A DNA stretch of 64,000 nucleotides from Streptomyces sp. NBC_00287 (GTDB lineage: Bacteria; Actinomycetota; Actinomycetes; Streptomycetales; Streptomycetaceae): the NCBI RefSeq assembly GCF_036173105.1, contig NZ_CP108053.1, forward strand, positions 4,712,001 through 4,776,000. Direction: 5' to 3'. The translations under genes and the position numbers were made by a program. Below the pieces are notes generated by a model. The model made no database searches and had not been told where the DNA came from. It saw nothing but the letters and a program-made list of their open reading frames with translations. Shown in pieces: positions 25,278 through 34,700 of the stretch. Numbering within the stretch: the first letter of the stretch is position 1; every line of letters begins with the position of its first letter.

Positions 25278-26120
25278 ATGGCTACGGCAGTGACCAGTGA
25301 ACGCTCGGCGGAGCTGCAAGGTTTCCGGAGAGTGCAGCGCCTTGCCTACGAGTGCGCGGAGGCGGTGGCGGCCCAGCTGCAACCGGGTGTGACCGAGCGT
25401 GAGGCGGCGCGCATGCAGCGGGAGTGGCTGCGCGAGCGCGGGGTGCGGGACTGGTTCCACCTCCCCTTCGCCTGGTTCGGCGACCGTACGGCGTTCGTGG
25501 ACTTCCGTATTCCGCTGCAGTTCTTCCCGACGAACCGCCGCCTCGAGCCGGGGATGCCGTTCATCCTGGACATGGCTCCGGTGTACGAGGGTTTCACCGC
25601 CGACATCGGCTATTCGGGCTCGCTCGGTGTGAACCAGGTGCAGCACAAGCTGATGGACGACCTCCAGGCACACCGCGAGCTGATCCTCGGCGAGGTGCGC
25701 GAGCGCCGCTCGCTGCGGGAGATCTACGAGGACGTGGACCGTCTGATGGTCCGCCAGGGCTATGCCAACCGGCATCGCGCGTACCCCTTCGGCGTGATCG
25801 CCCACAAGGTGGACCGGGTACGGGAGCGGCGCTGGTCACCGCGGCTCTTCGGGTTCGGCACCCAGTCCCTCAAGGGCCTGGCCGCGGACGCGGTGCACGG
25901 CCACCGTGAGGGCTGGTCGCCGCTGTGGTCGCCGTACCGCTTCTCCGACCACCCGCCGCAGCCGGGACTGTGGGCGGTCGAACCCCACCTGGGCTTTCGG
26001 GGGACGGGCGCGAAGTTCGAGGAGATCCTGGTGGTCACGGACTCCGCGGACCCCGAGGAGAGCGCCTTCTGGCTGGACGACGATCTGCCGCATGTGCGGC
26101 GCTGGGCGGAGGAGAAGTGA
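25278..26120 (+). CDS. M24-family metallopeptidase (aminopeptidase P / creatinase fold)
   Basis: 280 residues from ATG 25278; in-frame starts at 25218 and 25233 would add 20 or 15 residues. The pita-bread fold ligands are recognisable: Asp in FILDMAP, Asp in GFTADIGYSG, a His in VIAHKVDR, and two Glu in AVEPHLG and KFEEILVV. It lacks the long N-terminal domain of true aminopeptidase P. The next gene starts within its stop codon (GTGA), so it is cotranscribed with the EphD-like protein. Substrate unknown; it may be a prolidase-like hydrolase. Confidence 0.82.
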   Translation: MATAVTSERSAELQGFRRVQRLAYECAEAVAAQLQPGVTEREAARMQREWLRERGVRDWFHLPFAWFGDRTAFVDFRIPLQFFPTNRRLEPGMPFILDMAPVYEGFTADIGYSGSLGVNQVQHKLMDDLQAHRELILGEVRERRSLREIYEDVDRLMVRQGYANRHRAYPFGVIAHKVDRVRERRWSPRLFGFGTQSLKGLAADAVHGHREGWSPLWSPYRFSDHPPQPGLWAVEPHLGFRGTGAKFEEILVVTDSADPEESAFWLDDDLPHVRRWAEEK

Positions 26121-27874
26121 CAGTGCTTTCGGGCGCGCGTGAGCGCTGGGTGCGGACCGGCGGGGTCGAACTGTGCGTGGCGGAGCTGGGGGATCCTTCT
26201 CAGCCAACTGTGCTTCTGGTGCACGGTTACCCGGACAGCAAGGAGGTCTGGTCGGACGTCGCCGCGCGGCTGGCCGACGACTTCCACGTGGTGCTGTACG
26301 ACGTCCGGGGCCATGGCCGCTCCACGGCCCCGCAGCCGCTGCGGGGTGGGTTCACGCTGGAGAAGCTGACGGACGACTTCCTGGCGGTCGTGGACGCGGT
26401 GAGCCCGGACCGTCCGGTGCATCTGGTGGGCCATGACTGGGGCTCGGTGCAGTCCTGGGAGTTCGTGACGGTGCAGCGCACGGAGGGCCGCATCGCGTCC
26501 TTCACGTCCATGTCCGGCCCGTCGCTCGACCACTTCGGCCACTGGATCCAGCGGCGCATGAAGCGGCCGACCCCGCGCCGGGTGGGCCAACTCCTGGGCC
26601 AGGGCGCCAAGTCCTGGTACGTATACCTGCTGCACACCCCGGTCCTGCCGGAACTGGCATGGCGGGGACCGCTGGGGAAGACCTGGCCGCGCATCCTGTC
26701 GCGGATGGAGAAGGTACCGGCGGACAACTACCCGACGTCCTCGCTCCCTTCGGACGCGGCGCACGGGGCGTGGCTGTACCGGGACAACGTACGGCCGCGT
26801 CTGCGCCGCCCGCGCGGGCACGCGTACGCGCACGCGCCGGTGCAGCTGATCACCCCGCTGGGCGACGCGTTTCTCTCGGAGAAGCTCTACGACGAACTTG
26901 AACTGTGGGCTCCGCAGTTGACGCGCCGGACGCTCCCGGCCAAGCACTGGGTGCCGCGCACCCGGCCCGACCAACTGGCGTCCTGGATCTCCGAGTTCGT
27001 GACGTCGGTGGAGGGCGGCAGGCAGCAGCCGAAGGCGATCGGCAAGTACGCCGACCGCTTCGGGGGCCAGCTGGTCCTGATCACCGGCGCGGGCAGCGGC
27101 ATCGGCCGGGCCACGGCGTATGCCTTCGCCGAGGCGGGCGCGCGCGTGGTGGCGGTGGACCGGGACGCGGAAGCGGCGGCCCGTACGGCGGAGATGTCCC
27201 GCTTGGTCGGCGCCCCGGACGCCTGGGCGGAGACCGTCGACGTCTCCGACGAGCAGGCGATGGAGAAGCTGGCGGAGAAGGTCGCCACCGAGTACGGAGT
27301 GGTCGATGTCCTGGTGAACAACGCCGGGATCGGCCTGTCCGGCGACTTCCTCGACACGACGTCGGACGACTGGCGCAAGGTCCTGGACGTCAACTTGTGG
27401 GGCGTGATCCACGGTTGCCGCCTCTTCGGCCGGCAGATGGCGGACCGCGGCCAGGGTGGCCACATAGTCAATACGGCATCGGCGGCGGCCTATCAGCCGT
27501 CCAGGGCCCTGCCCGCCTACAGCACGACCAAGGCGGCGGTCCTGATGCTGACCGAGTGCCTGCGCGCGGAGTTGGCGGACCAGGGCATCGGAGTCACGGC
27601 GATCTGTCCCGGCTTTGTGAACACCAACATCACATCGACCGCACGTTTCGCGGGAGTTGACGCGGAGGAGGAGTCCCGTCGGCAGAAGAAGTCGGCCCGG
27701 CTGTACGGCTTGCGCAACTACCCACCGGAGAAGGTAGCGAGCGCGATTCTGCGTGGAATCGTCAACAACGAGGCGGTGGTTCCGGTGACTCCCGAGGCCC
27801 GTGGGGCGCATCTGCTGTCACGGTTCGCACCCGGGGTGCTGCGGAGGATCGCGCGGGTCAAGCCGCCTGTATGA
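26117..27874 (+). CDS. ephD: EphD-like fusion: alpha/beta (epoxide) hydrolase plus short-chain dehydrogenase
   Basis: 585 residues. The N-terminal domain (about 1-300) is an alpha/beta hydrolase with oxyanion motif HGYPDSKEVW and nucleophile Asp107 in GHDWGS, as in epoxide hydrolases and dehalogenases. The C-terminal domain (about 315-585) is a classical SDR with TGAGSGIG at 323-330, NNAGIG and the triad Ser455, Tyr468, Lys472. This architecture and length match mycobacterial EphD, which acts on mycolic acid precursors; streptomycetes lack mycolates, so the substrate here must differ. GTG 26117 overlaps the M24 stop. Confidence 0.9.
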   Translation: MTVLSGARERWVRTGGVELCVAELGDPSQPTVLLVHGYPDSKEVWSDVAARLADDFHVVLYDVRGHGRSTAPQPLRGGFTLEKLTDDFLAVVDAVSPDRPVHLVGHDWGSVQSWEFVTVQRTEGRIASFTSMSGPSLDHFGHWIQRRMKRPTPRRVGQLLGQGAKSWYVYLLHTPVLPELAWRGPLGKTWPRILSRMEKVPADNYPTSSLPSDAAHGAWLYRDNVRPRLRRPRGHAYAHAPVQLITPLGDAFLSEKLYDELELWAPQLTRRTLPAKHWVPRTRPDQLASWISEFVTSVEGGRQQPKAIGKYADRFGGQLVLITGAGSGIGRATAYAFAEAGARVVAVDRDAEAAARTAEMSRLVGAPDAWAETVDVSDEQAMEKLAEKVATEYGVVDVLVNNAGIGLSGDFLDTTSDDWRKVLDVNLWGVIHGCRLFGRQMADRGQGGHIVNTASAAAYQPSRALPAYSTTKAAVLMLTECLRAELADQGIGVTAICPGFVNTNITSTARFAGVDAEEESRRQKKSARLYGLRNYPPEKVASAILRGIVNNEAVVPVTPEARGAHLLSRFAPGVLRRIARVKPPV

Positions 27875-27940
27875 AGGGGCAGTTCGTCAACTCGTGGCGG
27901 GTCAGCGAGACTTGACGAAACCTCTTGAAACGACGGCTCG

Positions 27941-27994
27941 TTGTCCACAGAACCGCCAATTCCCCTGTGGATAACCGCACTTGGCTGTGGATCA
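27941..27994. other. Second DnaA-box group, ephD-kptA gap
   Basis: A perfect TTGTCCACA (27941-27949), a perfect TTATCCACA on the minus strand (27966-27974) and a one-mismatch copy on the minus strand (27986-27994) fall within 54 bp. They lie in the 176-bp gap between two genes. They could titrate DnaA or let DnaA regulate kptA. Confidence 0.7.
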
Positions 27995-28050
27995 AACATC
28001 GTCGGCAAAATCATTCGCGTGATCCAGGTCTCTCCCGTCACGCTGAGGAG

Positions 28051-28626
28051 ATGAAAGAAAGACCCATCGACGACCGCCGCACGGTGAAGGTGTCGAAGTA
28101 CCTCTCCAAGCACCTCCGCCACCAACCCGAGCGCATCGGTCTCACCCTCGACGAGGCCGGCTGGGTGGAGATCGACACCCTCATCGCCGCGGCGGCGGCC
28201 CACGGCTTCCGGTTCACCAGGGAAGAACTGGACCACGTGGTCGCCACGAACGACAAACGCCGCTTCGCCATCGACGGCACCCGTATCCGGGCCAGCCAGG
28301 GCCACAGCATCGAGGTCGAACTGGGCCTCCCCCCGGCGACCCCACCGCCGTACCTCTACCACGGCACCGTGGCCCACTCCCTGGACGCGATCCGCGCGGA
28401 GGGCCTACGTCCCATGAACCGCCATGACGTCCATCTCTCGGCCGACCGTGAGACAGCGACCCGCGTAGGCGCCCGCCGAGGCCGCCCGGTCGTGCTCTCC
28501 GTCGACGCGGGGGCCATGCACCGGGACGGCCATGTCTTCCACGTCAGCGCGAACGGCGTCTGGCTGACCAAGGCCGTTCCACCCCAGTACCTGCGCTTTC
28601 CGGAGTCGCGGCACGGCACACAGTGA
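28051..28626 (+). CDS. kptA: RNA 2'-phosphotransferase, Tpt1/KptA family
   Basis: 191 residues. KptA motifs are clear: VSKYLSKHLRHQPE at the N-terminus, GWVEIDTLI, the winged-helix segment FAIDGTRIRASQGHS, then YLYHGTV and LSADRETATRVGARR in the ADP-ribosyltransferase-like half. In yeast Tpt1 removes the 2'-phosphate left by tRNA ligation, using NAD+; in bacteria, which lack that ligation pathway, the role is unsettled. GAGGAG lies directly against ATG 28051, which is unusually close; a GTG codon at 28083 (VKVSKY) is an alternative start. Confidence 0.92.
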   Translation: MKERPIDDRRTVKVSKYLSKHLRHQPERIGLTLDEAGWVEIDTLIAAAAAHGFRFTREELDHVVATNDKRRFAIDGTRIRASQGHSIEVELGLPPATPPPYLYHGTVAHSLDAIRAEGLRPMNRHDVHLSADRETATRVGARRGRPVVLSVDAGAMHRDGHVFHVSANGVWLTKAVPPQYLRFPESRHGTQ

Positions 28627-28628
28627 CC

Positions 28629-28642
28629 GTTTCACGTGAAAC
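28629..28642. other. parS site (perfect)
   Basis: GTTTCACGTGAAAC, the exact 14-bp Streptomyces ParB binding palindrome, three bases after the kptA stop and 25 bp before the LLM oxidoreductase start. ParB loaded here helps organise and segregate the origin region. Confidence 0.95.
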
Positions 28643-28667
28643 ACGTTCGGCCGCATACGCTCGAACC

Positions 28668-29570
28668 ATGAGTCTGCGTCTGAGCACCGTGATCCTCCCG
28701 TACCGCCGCTGGCACGAGGGGAGCCGTGAGGCTTGGCAGCGGGCGGAACAGCTCGGCTTCCACACCGCCTACACCTACGACCATCTGTCCTGGCGCAGCT
28801 TCCGGGACGGCCCGTGGTTCGGTGCCGTACCGACGCTGACCGCCGCCGCGGCCGTCACCGACCAGCTGCGACTCGGCACCCTGGTCACCTCCCCGAACTT
28901 CCGGCACCCGGTGACCCTCGCCAAGGAGCTGATCTCACTCGACGACATCTCCGGCGGGCGCCTCACGCTCGGTATCGGCGCCGGCGGCACCGGCTTCGAC
29001 GCCACCGCCCTCGGCCAGGAGCCCTGGACCCCGCGCGAGCGGGCCGACCGGCTCGCCGAGTTCGTCCCGCTCCTCGACCGGCTGCTCACCGAGGACGCCG
29101 TCTCCTACGAGGGCGACTTCTACTCCGCCCACGAGGCCCGCAACATCCCCGGCTGTGTCCAGCGCCCCCGTCTGCCCTTCGCCATCGCCGCGACCGGCCC
29201 GCGCGGACTGCGGCTCGCGGCCCGTCACGGCCAGGCCTGGGTGACCACCGGCGACCCGAAGCTGTACGAGAACGGCACTCCCGAACAGTCGGTTCAAGCC
29301 ATTCGCGGACAGATCGAGAAGCTCGCCGACGCCTGCGCCGCGATCGGCCGGGATGCGAGCGCCATGGACAAGATCCTGCTCACCGGTTTCACCCCCGACC
29401 GCGCCCGTCCGCTGGAGTCCCTCGACGCGTTCGTGGACTTCGCGGGGCGCCATCGCGAGCTGGGATTCACCGAGATCGTGATCCACTGGCCGATCCCCGA
29501 GTCGGACTTCGCCGCGGATGTGAAGGTCTTCGAGCAGATCGCGATGGAGGCGACGGCCCAGCTGGGCTGA
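28668..29570 (+). CDS. LLM-class (luciferase-like) F420/flavin-dependent oxidoreductase
   Basis: 300 residues with the bacterial-luciferase-like TIM barrel. Recognisable segments are AEQLGFHTAYTYDHLSW, RLGTLVTSPNFRHPVTLAKE and SGGRLTLGIGAGGTGFDA. In actinobacteria this class mostly uses F420H2, occasionally FMNH2. The frame is open back to 28623, through the parS site, but ATG 28668 fits the family start. No ribosome site is seen; TACGCT about ten bases upstream suggests a leaderless message. Substrate unknown. Confidence 0.88.
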   Translation: MSLRLSTVILPYRRWHEGSREAWQRAEQLGFHTAYTYDHLSWRSFRDGPWFGAVPTLTAAAAVTDQLRLGTLVTSPNFRHPVTLAKELISLDDISGGRLTLGIGAGGTGFDATALGQEPWTPRERADRLAEFVPLLDRLLTEDAVSYEGDFYSAHEARNIPGCVQRPRLPFAIAATGPRGLRLAARHGQAWVTTGDPKLYENGTPEQSVQAIRGQIEKLADACAAIGRDASAMDKILLTGFTPDRARPLESLDAFVDFAGRHRELGFTEIVIHWPIPESDFAADVKVFEQIAMEATAQLG

Positions 29571-29653
29571 GCCGAAGCGCAGGTGAGGGCCCTTCCCCCT
29601 CAGATGTGCACACTCCCGCACGGCCGTGCGGGCATATGCGGGACAATGGCCCG

Positions 29654-30523
29654 GTGACCTCAGCGACTCGACAGCCCGAGACCCCGGCCGCCGCGCTTCC
29701 GCCCCGGTTGATCGCCACCGATCTGGACGGCACTCTGCTGCGGGACGACAAGTCGGTCTCTCCGCGCACGGTCGCGGCCCTCGCCGCCGCCGAGGAGGCG
29801 GGCATCGAGGTCTTCTTCGTGACGGGCCGCCCCGCCCGCTGGATGGACGTCGTCAGCGCCCATGTCCACGGCCACGGCCTGGCGATCTGCGGCAACGGCG
29901 CCGCGGTGGTCGACCTGCACGGCGGCCCCGGCACCCACCGGTTCGTGATGGTGCGCGAGCTGGCCCGGAAGAACGCCCTGGACGCCGTACGCCGACTGCG
30001 CGACGCGGCCCCCGGCACGGTCTACGCGGTCGAGCAGACGTACGGCTTCCACCAGGAGCCGGAGTATCCGAAGCTGCACATGGAGATCCCGGACAGCCTG
30101 GCGCCCGCCGAGCGGCTGCTGGCCGAGGATGCCCCGCATGCCGACGAGCCGGTGCTCAAGATCCTCGCCTACCACGCCGACCTCGACCCGGACGCCTTCC
30201 TCACCCTGGCCCGGCTCGCGATCGGCGACCGCGCCAATGTCACCCGCTCCAGCCCCAGCGCCCTGCTGGAGATCAGCGGCCCCGCCGTCTCCAAGGCCAG
30301 CACCCTCGCCCTGTGCTGCGCCGAGCGCGGGATCTCGCACGAGGAGGTCGTCGCCTTCGGCGACATGCCGAACGACGTCGAGATGCTCACCTGGGCGGGC
30401 CGGTCCTACGCCATGGGCAACGCCCACCCGGATGTGATCGCCGCGGCCTCCGGGCGGACGGTCGCCAACAACGACGACGGGGTGGCGGTCGTGATCGAGC
30501 AGCTGCTGGCCGAGCACCGGTAA
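29654..30523 (+). CDS. HAD-superfamily (Cof-type) phosphatase
   Basis: 289 residues. HAD motifs: IATDLDGTLL near residue 22, FFVTGRPARW, Lys in VSKASTL, and GDMPNDVEMLTWAG. A 20-residue N-terminal extension precedes the domain. It is clearly related to the product of 20276-21073, so the window holds two Cof-type paralogues. It is convergent with the M23 peptidase gene, whose end abuts it. GTG 29654 is the only reasonable start. Confidence 0.9.
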   Translation: MTSATRQPETPAAALPPRLIATDLDGTLLRDDKSVSPRTVAALAAAEEAGIEVFFVTGRPARWMDVVSAHVHGHGLAICGNGAAVVDLHGGPGTHRFVMVRELARKNALDAVRRLRDAAPGTVYAVEQTYGFHQEPEYPKLHMEIPDSLAPAERLLAEDAPHADEPVLKILAYHADLDPDAFLTLARLAIGDRANVTRSSPSALLEISGPAVSKASTLALCCAERGISHEEVVAFGDMPNDVEMLTWAGRSYAMGNAHPDVIAAASGRTVANNDDGVAVVIEQLLAEHR

Positions 30524-31561
30524 CTACCCGAGGTCGACCTCCCGCGCCGCCAGCCAGGCCGCGGGGTCCACCGCCGACCCCGACTCCGGGGTGACCCGCA
30601 CCTCGAAGTGCAGATGCGGTCCGGTCGAGTTGCCGCTGGTGCCGGACTGGCCGATCCACTGCCCGACACTCACTCGCTCACCCTGGTCGACGGCCACGGC
30701 CGCGAGATGGGCGTACTGCGTGTAGTAGCCCCCGGCGTGCTCCAGCACGACCTCGATGCCGAACGGCCCCCCGCAGGACACCCGTGCCACCCGTCCCGCC
30801 CCGACCGCCCGCACCGGAGTGCCGATCGGCACCGCGAAGTCCTGCCCGGTGTGCCGCCGCGCCCAGCGCTCCCCTCCGCTGCCGTAGGACGCGGACAGCT
30901 CGTACGTCTCCAGGGGCGCCACCCAGCGGCTGCTGAAGTGGGTCTCCGGCTGGTCGAGCCGTACCGCGCCCCGGCATGAACCGGCCGCCACCGAGGCATC
31001 CGCCCGACCCTGCAACTGCCAACGGGCCTCTTCCAGTTTCCGCTCGATGTCCTTCTTCATCTCGGCGAGCTCGGCGTTGCGCTGATCCAGATCCCGCCAG
31101 GCCGCCGCGGCCTTCTCCTCGTCCGCGGCGAGCTTTGCCTCGGCCCGCAGGCTCTTCTCGATGGCGTTGGTGACGGCCAGGTTCGTCCGCGAGAAGACAT
31201 GCTGACCGCGCATCAGCTCGTCCGGGCTGTTCGCGAGGATGATCTGCGCGGTGGCCGGCATATCGCCGCCGCTGCGGTACTGGGCGCGCGCGATCCGTCC
31301 GAGGTCCTCGTGCAGCACGGCGATCTCCCGCCGCTGCCGGTCGAGCAGCCCCTCCAGCCGCCGGGCCCGCGCCCGCTGCGTCTCCGCCTCCCGCCGCCCC
31401 GCCTCGTACTGCTGGGTCGCGACGGCCGCGTCCTGGTACAGCTGGGCGACCTGCGCACTGAGGCCGGACTCGCTGTCGGAGTCCGTGGGGCGGGCCGCCA
31501 GGACGGCCAGCGCGCACAGCAGCGCCGGAACGAGCAACGGATGACGGCGAGATGAGCGCAT
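30524..31561 (-). CDS. M23 (LytM) peptidase with coiled-coil N-terminus
   Basis: 345 residues. An N-terminal hydrophobic segment (LLVPALLCALAVLA) is a signal peptide or anchor. Residues about 35-190 are coiled coil, rich in Glu, Arg and Ala. The C-terminal LytM domain has zinc ligands in HTGQDF and HLHF, so it should be an active cell-wall endopeptidase, or else a regulator of amidases like EnvC/NlpD. Secreted or membrane-anchored. Transcribed leftwards towards the HAD gene. Confidence 0.92.
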   Translation of the reverse strand: MRSSRRHPLLVPALLCALAVLAARPTDSDSESGLSAQVAQLYQDAAVATQQYEAGRREAETQRARARRLEGLLDRQRREIAVLHEDLGRIARAQYRSGGDMPATAQIILANSPDELMRGQHVFSRTNLAVTNAIEKSLRAEAKLAADEEKAAAAWRDLDQRNAELAEMKKDIERKLEEARWQLQGRADASVAAGSCRGAVRLDQPETHFSSRWVAPLETYELSASYGSGGERWARRHTGQDFAVPIGTPVRAVGAGRVARVSCGGPFGIEVVLEHAGGYYTQYAHLAAVAVDQGERVSVGQWIGQSGTSGNSTGPHLHFEVRVTPESGSAVDPAAWLAAREVDLG

Positions 31562-31724
31562 GTCAGCGATCGTCGCCCGCGCGGGGGCCTGCGGTCCTGT
31601 TCAACTCGTACGGGTGGGGGAACGGTTGGGCCGTACGAGGGCGTGTTCAGTGGGGCGCCTGCCACACCACCGTCGTACAGCCGCCGTTCTCCCCGGTTCC
31701 GGAGAGTCGACCACTCAGCGCCGC

Positions 31725-34700
31725 TCAGCCCACCGAAACCAACAGGTCCGCCTCCTCCTCCCGCTCAGCCATCGCCCGCAACGGCCCGTCCACTGCCGCG
31801 AGCTCCGCGTAGGAACCGCGCTGCACCACCCGTCCCTGATCGAGGACGACCACCTCGTCGACAGCCTCGAGACCGGCCAGCCGATGGGTGATGAGCAGCG
31901 TCGTACGGCCTTCGGTTGCCGCCAGCAGATCGGCGGTGAGCGCGTCGGCCGTGGGCAGGTCGAGATGCTCGGCGGGCTCGTCCAGCACGAGCACGGGGAA
32001 GTCGGCGAGCAGCGCACGCGCCAGCGCCAGCCGCTGCCGCTGACCGCCGGACAGCCGGGCCCCGTGCTCACCGACCAGCGTGTCGAGCCCGTCGGGCAGG
32101 CTGTCGGCCCAGTCCAGCAGCCGGGCGCGCTTCAGGGCGTCCCGCAGCTCGTCCTCGCCCGCGTCTTTCTTTGCGAGGAGCAGGTTCTCGCGCACCGAGC
32201 TGTCGAAGAGGTGCGCGTCCTGGGCGCAGAGCCCCACCAGCCGCCATACGTCGTCGCCGTCGAGGGCGTACGCGTCGACGCCGCCGAGCGTGTACGCACC
32301 CGCCCGCGCGTCCAGGAACCGCAGCAGCACCTGGGCCAGCGTCGTCTTGCCCGAGCCGGACGGCCCGACCACGGCGATCCGGCGGCCCTCCTCCAGGGTC
32401 AGGTCGAGCCCGGCGAGCGCGTCGCGGTCCTGCCCGGCGTGGCGGGCGGTGAGGTCCTTGAGGACGACCGGGAACGGCGACGCGGGCGCCTGCCGGGGCC
32501 GCTCCGGCTCCCGTACGGGCTCGGGCGCGTCCAGCACCTCGTAGACCCGCTCGGCGCTTCTGCGCACCCGCTGCCGGTACTGCACGGCGAGCGGCAGCCC
32601 GAGCACGGCCTCGAAGGCGGCCAGCGGAGTGAGGGTGACGACAGCCATGGCGACCCCGCTCAGCCGTCCGTCGACGACCGCCTGGGCGCCCACGAGGGCG
32701 GTGGCGGCGACGGTCAGGCCGGAGAGCAGCGCGGTGAGTCCGTCGCCGAGCGCGGTGGCGGTGGCGGCGCGCGAGGCAATCCGGGTGAGCGTCCCGTCGG
32801 CCCGCCGCGCTTCGGCGGTACGGGAGGGCAGGGCGCCGGCGACGGTCAGCTCGGCGGTTCCGGTGAGCAGATCGGTCACCCGGGTCGCCAGCACTCCTCG
32901 GGCGGGGGCCAGTCGGCGCTCGGCGCGCCGGGCCACGGCACCGGTGAGCAGCGGGACACCGGCACCGGCCGCCAGCAGTCCCACGGCGAGCACCGCACCG
33001 GCCTCCGGCAGCAGCCAGGCCGTGAAACCGACGGACACCGCCGACACGACGGCTGCCGCCCCGGCGGGCAGCAACCAGCGCAGCCAGTAGTCCTGGAGCG
33101 CGTCCACATCGGCGACGAGCCGTGACAGCAGATCGCCTCGCCGGGCCGTACGCAGTCCGGCGGGCGCCAGCCGCTCCAGGCGCCGGTACACGGCGACCCG
33201 AGTGTCGGCGAGCATCCGCAGGACGGCGTCGTGCGACACCAGCCGCTCCGCGTACCGAAACACGGCCCGCCCGATCCCGAAGGCACGCGTCGCCGTCACG
33301 GCCACCATCAGGTAGAGCACGGGCGGCTGTTGCGAGGCCCGGGAGATGAGCCACCCGGAGGTGGCCATCAGACCGACGGCACTGCCGAGGGCGAGACTCG
33401 CGAGCAGCAGGGCGAGGGCGAACCGGCCGCGGCGGGCGCCGGACATCGCACGGACGCGGGCGAGAACGCCGCCTGCGGTCTTCGCGGGCTCCGCCTCGGC
33501 GTCAGGGACTTCGGCCGCCGCTTCTTCGATGGCGTGGACCGTGGGCGCCTTGGAGACAGCAGCGGTCGCCGGAGCGGGCGCCGCGGCTTCCGTCAGCCGC
33601 ACCACGCGGTCCGCGATCCCCAGCAGCGCGGGCCGGTGCACGACCAGCAGCACCGTCCGCCCCACGGCCAGCCGTCGCACCGCCGCCACGACCTCCGCCT
33701 CGGTCGCTCCGTCCAGCGCGGCCGTCGGTTCGTCGAGCAGCAGGACCGGACGGTCCGCGAGGAACGCCCGGGCGAGCGCCAGCCGTTGCCGCTGCCCGGC
33801 GGACAGCCCGGCACCGTCCTCGCCGAGCACGGTGTCGGCGCCCTGCGGCAGCGCGGCCACGAACTCCAGCGCCCCCGCGTCCTCCAACGCCCGCGCCAGG
33901 GCGGTGTCGTCGGCGTCGGGGCGGGCCAGGCGGACGTTCTCCGCAATCGTCCCCGCGAACAGGTGCGGCCGCTGCGGGACCCACGCGACCAGGGACCGCC
34001 ACCGCTCCAGGTCCAGTTCCGCGAGGTCGGCACCGCCGATCCGGACCCGCCCCTCGGCAGGATGCACAAACCCCAACAGCACGTTCAGCAGCGTCGACTT
34101 GCCCGCGCCGCTCGGCCCCACGAGCGCCACGGTCTCCCCGGGTTCGACGACGAAGGACACGTCCGACACGGCGTCCCCGGACCGGCCGGGGTAGCGGACG
34201 GTCACGCCCTCGAAGGCCAGGGCGCCCGACGGGACGTCCCCGCTCCCCGACGCCGGCACCGGCGTCTCGAGCACGGCGAAGATCTCCTCGGCCGCAGCAA
34301 GCCCCTCGGACGCCGCGTGGTACTGCGCGCCCACCTGCCGCAGCGGCAGATACGCCTCGGGCGCGAGCACCAGGATGACCAGACCGATGTACAGGTCCAT
34401 CTCGCCGTGGACGAGCCGCATGCCGATCGTCACGGCGACCAGTGCGACGGAGATCGTCGCCAGCAGCTCCAGCGCGAAGGAGGACAGGAAGGCAATCCGC
34501 AGGGTGCGCATCGTCGCCTGCCGGTACTCGCCGGTGATCCGCCGGATCGACTCGGCCTGCGCCTTGGCCCGGCCGAACACCTTCAGCGTCGGCAGCCCCG
34601 CGACGACATCCAGGAAGTGCCCGGACAGCCGGGACAGCAGCCGCCATTGACGGTCCATCCGGGACTGGGTCGCCCAGCCGATCAGCACCATGAAGACCGG

